Below are positions 11,699-22,271 of a stretch of 64,000 nt of DNA, in pieces. Within the stretch, counting starts at the first letter, position 1, and every line of letters starts with the position of its first letter. Source of the stretch: Lithospermum erythrorhizon (Eukaryota > Streptophyta > Magnoliopsida > Boraginales > Boraginaceae); NCBI GenBank assembly GCA_019722365.1, contig JADFUC010000750.1, forward strand, positions 682,001 to 746,000. The letters are read 5' to 3'. The translations under genes and the position numbers were made by a program. The notes below the pieces were generated by a model that was given only the letters and a program-made list of their open reading frames with translations, ran no database searches and was not told the origin of the DNA.

Positions 11699-13460
11699 AT
11701 GTCAAACAATTCCAGCTCCAATGCTCGACTACCCCCACCCATTCCCATATTTGTTGGTAAGTACTATGCCCAATGGGTTGATATGATGACAAAAATATTA
11801 ATCGGCCATGGATTGTGGGACTATGTCGAGAATGGTTATGACGAATCTAATTGGAAAATGAAACAGGACAACATCAAGAACGATGCAAAAGCCCTTGGTT
11901 TTATTAAACGAGCTCTTTCTCCAGCTATACTTCAAAGAATCATACATGCTGCCAAAGCTAAAGAAGCTTGGGATATTCTAAAAAGGGAGTTTGGAAATCC
12001 AAAGGTATACATTTATACAATTACGTAATTAATAAAAACATAAAGAAGGTTATTAAGGAAACTAAACAAATAGTAGACACTAGATGGAGTAAAATTTGAA
12101 CTTATTTAATTGCCACTTCCCTTATTATCTTCTTATTATTTTATCAATTAGTTAATATATTTTGTCCATATATATTATGTTGTTCAGGTGCCTCCACCCA
12201 CTCCTATGAGGCGTAAGCCGCATCGGCATCATATCCATCGTCCGGCTCCTGCTGGATCCAAACGGGTAAGCTCTTCCTCCCTTTCGTCTCATCTAGGAAT
12301 GAATCTAAAAGGTCTAACCATAGTCGCTAGTGGTGGTCCAAGAGGCTGAAAGTAGGATGAGTCATGATCGTTATGGCCATGGAAGATATTCCCCTCACCA
12401 ACATCTTTTCGACGAGCTTGTCACACAGGCTTGTCTAGTGCATTTACCGCGGTGGTTTGCAAGCTTTTCATTGGGTACAACAGCTTATCCAAGACGCGAC
12501 TCAAAGAAAGAATCTGCTGGCTTGAAGTCCCAATTTTTTAAAAAAAGGCCTACCTGACCACCAACCTAAGTCACGACCCACTCTAATTTTTTTATGAAAA
12601 AAATAATGCATTGCAATTCATCGAATTAAAAGTGCTAATTGCTATATCAAACAAATTGAAAAACATCCGACATTAATTGGTAAATGGTAACCATAAAACA
12701 TGGCAGTTACATACATCGAGGTTTTTGAATTGCTATATATATGAAGTGATATATAATTATATATATCGACGCTTGTGGACTCATCGACAATTCTTTTTAG
12801 GCAAAAGCGTTATCGGCTCTATCATCGCTCAGTCACGACGTGTCAATAATCGGAAGAACAGTTCATGACGCAATCAGAAAACATCATGGAAGTTCTCAAC
12901 AAAGTCCATTTGATGGTGTCACTAGTGACTTACATGTACATGATGGCATGGGATCCTCTACCGATCATCATCTTAATCAGTTTCAAGATTATGGCAATAG
13001 TGACTTATTATTTATGCATGCAGCTACTGGTGTGGGATCCACTATTGACCCTTCTAGCCAAATTCAAGATTGTGGTGGTAATGACTTATTTGCATATGCA
13101 CATGATGATATGGGATCATCTACTTCTGATCATCTAAATCAGATTCAAGATTGTTATAGTAATGCCTTATTTGCATATGCACATGATGATATGGGATCAT
13201 CTACTTCTGATAATCTAAATCAGATTCAAGATTGTGACAGTAATGCCTTATTTGCATATGCACATGATGGTATAGGATGCACTAATGATCAGTGTGAAGT
13301 AGATGCATATTATGGAATGGGATCCAGTACTGATGATCATTGTGATCGGTTTCAAGATTATGTCAATAATGACTCATTTGTAGATGATGATGACGACTAC
13401 GACGACACGTATGGAAGCCACATAGACTCCATATGTAGTGGAATTATGGATATGTTTTAG
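11699..13460 (+). CDS. Gene with copia gag-like (DUF4219/UBN2-type) domain and 27-residue tandem repeats; function unknown
   Basis: The proposed model is join(11699..12004, 12188..12265, 12801..13460), giving 347 aa. Junctions are GT-AG and in phase; a further exon within 12300-12560 cannot be excluded. A TATA-like ctatatatatcc lies about 75 bp upstream. Exon 1 encodes PIFVGKYYAQWVDMMTKIL, then LWDYVENGYDESNWK and a helical region ending AWDILKREFG. This is the pattern of the gag-like DUF4219/UBN2 region of Ty1/copia polyproteins. Exon 2 is Pro/His/Arg-rich. The last exon follows a good polypyrimidine-AG acceptor (12799-12800) and encodes about five repeats of roughly 27 residues (core LFAYAHDDMGSSTSDHLNQI), then an Asp-rich stretch and GSHIDSICSGIMDMF. 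Two repeats are nearly identical over exactly 81 bp (13083 and 13164). No zinc knuckle, protease or polymerase is present, so this could be a captured gag gene or a decaying one. Confidence 0.4.
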
Positions 13461-13694
13461 ATTGGTTGGTAATAGCTAGTTATCGACTTGTGCTATTTGC
13501 ATTTAAAAATTATCACCGTCTTAATTATTTGCCTTATCATGTTAGACTCTTCTACCTAGTTTTGGTGTGGTGTGTTACATTGAAATGCACTTTCCTTTAT
13601 ATGCATTGTTGGATCTTGGTCTTGCTAAAAAAACATTAAGAAGGGTGAGGTAAAAGACAATGTATCTTTGTATTTAAAAAAAAAAAATACATCT

Positions 13695-13741
13695 ATCTTG
13701 GATATATATATATATATGGTATATATATATATATATATAGA

Positions 13742-13776
<35 letters not shown>
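13695..13776. repeat. Interrupted (TA)n microsatellite
   Basis: Three long runs of alternating T and A are separated by ggta and agagta. The 86-aa open frame read on the minus strand through this tract is composed mainly of Ile/Tyr repeats and is not a gene. Confidence 0.9.
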
Positions 13777-13984
13777 GCCAGGCGCGTCTTTCTACTGATT
13801 TTCAATCTTTTATCGTACAATAAACCCATACTCGCACTAGGTATTACATGGACGAGACCTATGAAACCGAAAATCGAACTCGGTCGATACCAAGCCATTA
13901 CCGACAATACACGACCCAATCGGGCCAAACACAAATGAAGCCGGATTGAGCCCTTTTAGAAGCAACGGACCATGCCTGAACTAT

Positions 13985-14355
13985 CCATCAGAGTATCAGA
14001 CTAGTGTTGTTACTGGGCCAGGAGAACCGGAAACCACCCGCTACTCGACCTGAAAAAAACAGACCAATACTCACCCGGTAAACTTATCGGTTCGGTTTCG
14101 CGATAATTTTTATCCGATAATTCGAATTCGACGCATCGATAACCCAATAAATACCTGAAAATTTTGGTATATGACAAAAAATATCATAATTTCATACCGA
14201 AATACTCCAATCCGGACTAAAGTACCCAATTTTTTTAATAACATAATAACCACCCGAAAACGAACGGAAAAACGGGAGCCGAATATCCACCCGATAAGCT
14301 ATCGGTCCGGTCCCAAGCTAATTATTTTACCCGATACCTTGATCTGACCGGAACG
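13985..14355 (+). repeat. CCGGACC-rich dispersed repeat, copy B
   Basis: It matches copy A (10030-10415) motif for motif in the same direction: aaccggaaaccaccc, cctgaaaaaaacagacc, attttggtatatgacaaaaa, taccgaaatact, atcggtccggtccc. The two copies and the intervening 3.6 kb could be remnants of one larger element, or two independent insertions. Confidence 0.6.
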
Positions 14356-14404
14356 ATAACATCATTACACGAGACTAATGGCCCTTTTATTGTTTGTCCA
14401 TTAG

Positions 14405-17218
14405 AACATATGCATATTTATTGATGAATTTGGAAGAATAATACATTTTTGAATTTTGTATTAAGGAATAACATTTTCCTTTTTTTTCTTTGCTTAATAA
14501 CAACAACTCCTGCGGATGTACTAAAATGCCCCTCCTTCCCTTCTAAGTTCTAACTCTTCGTGCCTCTTCATTTTCTCTCAATCGTTTTCATTTCTCAAAT
14601 TTTCACCCTCCCTCAAACTTCTTCCTCTAAGTTCCATTCTCAAAACTTTGAAAAAATTGAAACTTTGAATCAAAATCTTCACCAAGTAAGTCTTGTGTTC
14701 TTATGTTTTCGTTTTTCCTATTTTTTTCAGTTTTTTTTGTTTTGTTTTGTTTTCATTTTTTCTGCTTATTAATGGTTCGGTTTTTTGATAATAAAAAATT
14801 CATGGGTTTGTTAAAAGTTTGATTTTTTTGGTTTTTTTATAATAAAAATTCATGGTTTGTTGAAGTTTCGATTTTTTTATAGTAAAAATTCATGAGTTTG
14901 TTAAAGGTTCGATTTTTTGGGTTTGTGATAATAAAAAATTCATGGATTTGTTAAAAGTTTGATTTTTTTGGTTTTTTAATAATAAAATTATAGATTTGTT
15001 AAATTTTATTATTTGGGATTTTTTATAGTAAAATTAGCGAGTTTGTTAAAGGCCTCATTTGATTTTTTATAATAAAAATTCATTTTATTTGTTAAAAGTT
15101 TGATTTTTATAATAAAATCGCTTGTTAAAGTTTTCGATTTTGGTTTGATAGTAAAATTATGGATTTGTTAAAGGTTCGATTTTTGGATTTTTGATAATAT
15201 TATTCATAATATCCATTTGCTATTTTATTCAAGTTTTTATTGAATTTCTTTATAGTTTTCTAAAATTTCTTTAGGTTTTAAAGTTAATTGAATTATGGTA
15301 TATTACCTCTAAAACTTAAAGAAATTTTAGAAAACAGTAAATAAATTTAATAAACATTTGAAGAAATTAACAACAATTGTAATAACTATGAATAATATTA
15401 TTAAAACCCCCCTGCAAAAAACGTGGAACCTTTAACAAATTCATAAATTTTACTAACAAACCCACATGAATTTTTATTATCAAAATCCAAAAAGGAAACA
15501 TTCAACAAATTCATGAATTTTTATTATAAAAAAATCAAACCTTTTACAAACCCATGATTTTTTATTTTAATCAACCTTTAACAAACCCATAAATTTTTAT
15601 TATCAAAAAACCCAAAAAAATCAAATATTTAACAAACCCAAGAATTTTTATTACTCCCTCCATCCCAAAAAGATCGTCTCATTTCACTAAATTCACTATT
15701 TTAGGTCAAACTTTATAAACTTTGACCATGAATTCTCATTAGCTCTATAAGAAATTATATAGCATTTCGTGATCTTATTGCATTCGCTTCAATATATATT
15801 TTTGAAATACGAACTTTTTATAATTTTCAATGATGTATAATTAGATATATTTAGACTATCCGCAGCAAATGCGGTCACCTGACACTTCTCTCGCCACATC
15901 GCCCAAGAGACCCCTCAAATAACACTCACTTTTTACCAACAAATAGGCGCCATCTCAAAGGCCAATTACTTTTCTCTCCCTTCCACATCACTCCAACATA
16001 TATACCCCACCATATTTTTCATTTCTCTTTATTTATTTCATATATATAATTATTAAATTTAATAATACAATAAATAATATTATAATTTTTAAAAAATATA
16101 TTTTTTAATACTCTAATATTTTAATTATTTTAAAATATTTTTAATAATTTTTTTTTAATATTTTTTTTATTTCATATATATTTTAAAAGTATATTTTTAC
16201 TAGTATATATTTTTTTTTGGAATTTCAAAAATCCCATAATATTTTAATACAATAAATAATATTAATTTTTTTTAAAATAACACACAATATTATTCATCAC
16301 TCGAACTTGAGTACATACATAATAAGCAAACATACATAAATTATTGAAAACATTAGCTAACAAAACACACAATAAAAACATAATTCTCAAGGAATTCATC
16401 CAATGCAAGTTTCTTGAAAATCAAAAGAGAAAAGTGATTAAAAGAAGAATAAAAAAGGTGTAAAAACTTGATTTTTTTTTTGTGTCCAAATGACACAAAC
16501 CTAGGCTCTATTTATAGAGCTCGAAAAATAAAAAATAGTGGTGTAATTTTTTTTTTTTGCTTAATTATTGTGCAAAAACAATTTAAAAATGAGGTGAAAA
16601 AAAACAAACGGCCCACAACATGAAATAGGAAAAAAACAAACGGCTCTATTTCTGTGGGACCCACCGAGGGTGCTAAAATCGTATTGCTCCTCGACCAAAT
16701 TTTGATCCCGAACCCACCAGTGTCAAATTCTTGACACTCAATTGATCCTTCACAGCAGGAACGATCCCCTCGACACCCTAATTGATCCCTCTCGGCCGCA
16801 CATAACCTTACATTTTAAGTCATGTCTTGGCACCTGAGTAAGTCAAAACGACACCTGTGGGACAGGTATCAAAATCCAAAAAACGATCTTTCAACATACC
16901 CATGAATTTTTATTATAAAAAAAATGGGGAAAAATGAACCTTTTAACAAACCCATAAAATCACACAAAAAATAAAGGCTGGAAAAAGGGTTGTTGGTTGC
17001 GGTGATGGAAGGAGCGATAGCTGTGGTGATTGTTTTTGGAAAATAAAGTAGGAGAGAAGAGAGTATTACTTTCAAGAGAAAAGGAAATGAGAAATAAAAG
17101 AAGAATGGTAAGTGGGAGGTGTATAATATTAGTAAGGGTATTTTAGTACATTTGCAGGGATTAACAAAACCCAAAAATGTGTTATTCTTCTAAATTCCTC
17201 CATATTTATTCAAATAAC
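14405..17218. repeat. Large inverted repeat (fold-back), about 850-bp arms
   Basis: The centre is a clear palindrome: gttttctaaaatttcttta near 15256 pairs with taaagaaattttagaaaac near 15318, leaving a short loop. Outward, the left arm carries repeated units of ataataaaaattcatggg plus tttgttaaaagtttgatt, and the right arm carries their complements (15420-15650 and 16865-16960). At the outer edges, tgtactaaaatgcccc (about 14518) pairs with gggtattttagtaca (about 17137), and the segment starting near 14411 pairs with that ending near 17215. The right arm is interrupted by 15654-16860. This is either a fold-back or long-TIR transposon or an inverted duplication of a 5' gene region. Confidence 0.75.
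15654..16860. mobile_element. Insertions inside the right arm of the inverted repeat
   Basis: A Stowaway-type end (CTCCCTCCATCCCAAAAAGA) begins at 15654 after TA; no matching right end was found, so it looks truncated. From about 15860 the sequence changes to a different element with ctatccgcagcaaatgcgg at its start, a very AT-rich middle, an A/T-rich palindrome around ggctctatttatagagct (16503-16520) and a GC-richer end (16620-16800). No transposase is encoded. The ccgcagc-type start is reminiscent of PIF/Harbinger elements, but this is only a suggestion. Confidence 0.45.
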
Positions 17219-17252
17219 GAGAAGTTGTGTATTTTGTTTGTTGGGCAAAGAA

Positions 17253-19775
17253 ATGGAGAAAGTACATAGCTGGTGGAAGTTGAAGTTTGTACTTTCATAC
17301 AAAAACGCAACAATTTTGGTCTGCTTATTTAATTTGATAACTGCCTTTTTTTTGCTTCAATCTTTTATCTCCTCTTCATCTCGCACTACAGGTAATTCAA
17401 CTCTAGGCCAACTAATATTCCCTCCCTTCCAATTTAACTTACAAAGTGTTTATTCGATAAATGGTCAACCTATTTTTGACTCGATAATTTATTCCTTTAT
17501 TTTTGTATTTATATCAAAAGAATAATAAGATTAGATAATTTACATTATACGCTTATGTTTTACCATATTCCAAGTGAATAAAAATATAGTTAAATAAGAT
17601 TAATCATTATCAGAAGTGAGCTTTTCTTACTTATTAAGTCAAACCAACTAGTTAAACTGAAATTGAGGTAGTGTTTTTTACTTTCTTAAATTTTGATTTA
17701 ATATTCAAGTAGCTCATTTTTTATATAAGCAAGCTTGTAACTGAAAATAATCTTATTAAGGTTTGTTTATCAAATTTGACTTGATTTGTATTTGATCTGG
17801 ATGGTGGAAGATTTATTTTGATAATAAGTATTTTTTTAGCAGATTTGAATATATGGATGTGTCTATTACTTGGAATTGTTAGATTTTTATTGAAAAAGCT
17901 TAGTATGTAGCTTACTAGAACCTCAAATGCTTTACAATTTACATAAAATACTCTGTTAGTTTTAGTTTTGATGATCTAGTTCATTAAGATTAACATTAAA
18001 AATTCATACAATTTCATAAATATATACTCGGTACTACATTCGTTTTGATTTTTAATACTTGTCGTAGCTTAAAAGTTGGTTTCAATTACTTGTCATTCTA
18101 TATTTTCAATGCAATTTTAATTGGTTTTACTTGTTATGTCCCTATTGAATAACTTAAATAATACGAATACAATCATTGATGTAATATTAGTTGATGGCTT
18201 AAACGAAAAAATATACATTTTTCTTCATTAGAGTGTAAAATTCTGAGATAGCGAGTATTAGAAACCGAAGGGGGTAGGAAGCTAGTAATTCAACCTTGTA
18301 AAAGAAACTTATTACCTTGATTTTTTATCTAAAGATTTATAACATTAGATTCATACTACACATCAATCATTTAAGTTCTTTAAAGGAATTAGCCATACAT
18401 ACCACTTAACTATGATTGAGTTGGTATTGGTATAGATTGCTTTTAAGTGCTTCAATTTCTTGTTAGTGAGATGCATACACGCTCGATGCATGCAATTTAT
18501 TTTAGTTGAGTATATATCAGTCTATTATTATTTCCTATACTATCAGATTTCTACAGGGACATTAAAGAATCTGAAGATTTACGACGTGCAATGATGCCTC
18601 TGGATCTTATTCAAAGAGTAAGTATGAATTGGGTGCATATTATACTGTAATGGTGATCTTCCTCGAATCCATTTTCTGAGAATGGCTTGCTTAAGTGTTG
18701 ACTTGAAGAGAGGGATGTTCGTGGTAAACTAAATATGTTTTTCCTTGATAGGTAAAAGAAATTGAAATGGAAGCATATGTTGAACCAGAAGCAGGCCAAC
18801 AGGGGGAGACCAAGCAAACTGTTGCGGTTGACCTGATATCTAGATTAAATAATAAACATTCATACTCCGATGCCGGAAATATGAAAGGTGAGTGTTTAGG
18901 CATAAATACATCTATAACATAAAAGGGATATCTTGTCTATAATTAATTATACGGTAACATTACAAGGGGCACTGGCAGCCCTTCTGTAGTTTTGTGGTTA
19001 GCATCTATTGTTGAACTTTAGAAAAACAGCGTTGCTCTTAATCATAGTAATTGAATTGCCTGATATCCACTGGAGGGTAGGTGGTTTGTATGCCTGTAAG
19101 TTAGAAACATATTGAAACTGAACTGATGTACAATTTTTTTTGCTCTAGGGAACTGTTGTGACATTTGAGTTTGGTGAATGTTAGTGCCATGGTTTTCTTC
19201 TTGTGGAGTTTACATGTTGTTTTCTCTTCTGGTCTAGAGTTCCACTAATTATCATTTCCCAGGCTAATGATATTTGACTTAATGATTAGTGAGACATTCA
19301 TATATCAATTAAAAGTATACATGAATGTTGATACCGCTGTTCTCGACTGTTTTGATAACCTTGAAAGGAGTAATATGTTTTTTGCTTTTTAACCATGCAG
19401 CTGTTGAGTAGTATACTGCACAATTATTTGTATATTATTATATTGGATATTGAACCACATAATTCATAAGTTCAGTTTACAACTGAAAGCGATTTCATAT
19501 CCACTTTGTTGAAAATGTTGAAGGTTTATTTTTGTGTGCAAGAAATGTTGATGTTTCGCATATTATAAAGTTAATATATGTTCCATTTTCAAGTCAGCCT
19601 TGTTTGTTCCCTGTTTCTCAAGTGAACCATGAAGTCGTGTCCAACTCTACCTAAAAGTAGTTAATTATTGTTTCTGCTTGATTGTACAGCTCTCGAGGAA
19701 TGGCGCAAGCGGAAGATGGAACGTGCCCGACAACGGGAACTTGGAAAGGATGGGGCATTTGTTGCACACGCATGA
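17253..19775 (+). CDS. Conserved plant single-pass membrane protein of unknown function, 143 aa
   Basis: The model is join(17253..17391, 18547..18617, 18752..18887, 19690..19775). All introns are GT-AG and phases match. In exon 2 the acceptor at 18545-18546 was chosen because the nearer AG at 18555-18556 breaks the frame. Residues about 18-42 (ATILVCLFNLITAFFLLQSF) form one hydrophobic helix after a basic N-terminus, followed by a Ser-rich linker. A soluble, charged C-terminal part contains KESEDLRRAMMPLDLI, then EAYVEPEAGQQGETKQT and the basic ending ALEEWRKRKMERARQREL. I recall this order from small uncharacterised plant proteins of about this length. The start at 17253 is the only ATG before the hydrophobic segment in this frame. 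The gene lies 35 bp after the large inverted repeat, which may supply its promoter or a 5' UTR intron. Confidence 0.75.
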
Positions 19776-22271
19776 ACTAGTTCAGAAGCTAGTCCATATC
19801 CAGCTGATGCATTGTATACTGCCAAGTTCTTGCTATAGAGGACGAAGAAATGAAGATACTGTGTGCATAAGTAAATCTTGATATCCATATGCTTGTAATC
19901 TGTTATCTGTTGTGTATACTTTTTCTCCAACAAATACTTACCAACCTATTTTGAGTCAGCATCATCAAACCTAACCTTATATTGCTCATGGTTCAGACTC
20001 AGGTAGGTAGCAAAACTGCATCAATTGTCGTTCGATTATTGTGCGGTTGTCCAAATTGACCTAAACTTCTCTGCATTTTATACTACTCCTAACTGCATTA
20101 ACTAGAGTGCAGGCCATATTAATTCACTCTTTATTTAGTTCCAACTTGAGAATTGGAGAAAGATGGAACTCCCTTGAAATATGAACTGTAATTGTCCAAG
20201 TCTTCAAAAGTAACTCAGGTGGATATGATTATATGGATGTAATCTATAACAATTAACACTAAAATAATTCATATCAGATTTTCAACATGGCGTTTGCAAT
20301 GAAAAAGAATGTTCAATGATCCAACTTTCATACATAAAACTTTGGACCTGGGTTCAAACAAACAACAAGGTAGTACTTCTTACATTTGGCAGCCAATACC
20401 ATAATATGATATTCTTACACATTATAAGCAGAGATAACATATACAGGTACAATAATGCCAATCAGTATTCAAGCCTTCTTTTAGCTAGCCAGATAACTAT
20501 TGCCAGCGTTTTCTACATTCGAATACAAGACTATACAGCAATGACTCATGAGTCATGATCAAGAACTACTACCATAATTGAAAAGATAACCAACTATCAA
20601 CTGCAGAAGAGCACTGGGTAAAATCCAGAATGAGCTGTCCTTGTTAGGTTATAAACCACCGAGTGTAGATAGGGAACTTTGATCTGCACGAGGTTAACAA
20701 ATTGCTAAGGAACACAGTGCAGAAATCCACATGAAAATAAAGAACGTGTAGTGGGTTATTATGTGGAGTTCATACTACATCTCATCACGGCAGCTATTGG
20801 AACTATTGGAGCTATTGGAACTATTGGAACAAAGCCCTAAAATGAACAATACACATCAAATTAATTTTTTTACAGTCACATATACACATCAAATGTAGAA
20901 CACCTCATCACAGCAGCTATTGGAACTATCCTACAAATAATGGTAAAAACAAACAACATTAAAACTAGAACAATTGTCAAGGGCGAATGATTCACAAGTG
21001 AAAGAAGGAACATCGTATTGTTAAAAAGGGGGAAAGAAAGAAGTGGTATCAGTGGTATCATGTTCCGAAAAACATGTTTACAATCTCATTAACTGCGAAG
21101 GAGTTATGAGGCCGCCTCAAACCAGCTAGGCTAGATGAAGTAGTCAGGCTATTTCGATTCAGTATCACAATAATAGGCCGGATTTACAAATTTATGAAAC
21201 AAGAGTACATTATACTTCATTTTATCCAGCCAAACATGCTCCAACCCAGTTCATGTTCTTGAAGGTACTTCCGGAGCATATGATTCACATAGTTTTCTAC
21301 CAATATAGACAGCATATAATTCACATAGTTTTCTACCAATATAGACAGCATATAATTCAAAGACATACTGTGAAGGCAATTAGTAATCATGAGAATCAAT
21401 TGAATGATACCCACATGAACTTGTAGGTTAAGCCAAATGATATATGACTATCAAATATGCTCTCTGTAACGACTTTAGAATCATAATTAAGCTGCAAGAT
21501 TTTCATAGCATGAGGACAACCAATAAAACTATCAGGCTACATTTACTCCTCTTGGGTCCCATTTTTAGTCCATCTGCGAGGAACTAACACATTAGGGTAA
21601 AATGCCTAATCACCAAGATCGATCATCTTTTGCACAAGTATGAGATGGTGAAATCCAACTACTAGGTTTCCAAATTGACCCAAGAGTGATAGAGGGGGTA
21701 TTATTTTGTGAAAATCAACAGTAAAAAAGGTCGCCTTTCAAACTTTAGTCCTGAGTCATTCTGTACAAAATTAAGAGCATGATTCCATTAAATTGGCATA
21801 ACCCATCATGCCGTGAAGGAGATGAGTGTTCAGCATGTCGCTTTTAACAAATGAATGCAGTTAAATAGCTAAAGTAGTATACATATAACCAACATACAGC
21901 AGATAAGAACATGATATACGAGAAATAAGACACCACATGACATTATTAGCCTCACATCTTGACATCAAAAAACGTATAAAAAATTCACAGACTTAACATA
22001 ATCCATAGAGATATTATCCCTAGAGTCGATTATTGACAACATGTTATGTACAGTATACTAGTAAAAAGTAAACTACAAAAGACAAGCAGACCGAATAATG
22101 CAAATAGTAACATCTTAAGAATGCAGAACCATACCCTAAACTGATACATTATCATCCAAAATTGAACGACTAGTAATTCATCATCAGAATTAAATGTTTA
22201 TTTTACCTTGGAGAATCACATTCTGAAGTGCTTGCCAGCAACAAATTAAAATGCATCAACTCAAGATCTGT
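19776..22271. other. Convergent intergenic region between the membrane-protein gene and the SUVH gene
   Basis: It contains the 3' UTRs of two convergent genes and no supported coding sequence. The words agctattggaactattgg recur at 20790-20830 and about 20910, and a 48-bp block is duplicated at 21275-21365. No RNA gene or complete transposon was recognised. Confidence 0.5.
21277..21360. repeat. Tandem direct duplication
   Basis: The phrase attcacatagttttctacca followed by atatagacagcatata occurs twice in direct succession, with a third partial copy of its last bases. It lies in the presumed 3' flank of the SUVH gene. Confidence 0.75.

Noticed and set aside
13674..13934. 86-codon minus-strand frame
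   Set aside because: Most of it is a translation of the (TA)n microsatellite.
14560..14772. 70-codon plus-strand frame after a CT-rich leader
   Set aside because: It is low-complexity Phe/Ser sequence within the arm of the inverted repeat, ends without a domain, and better fits a leader or intron.
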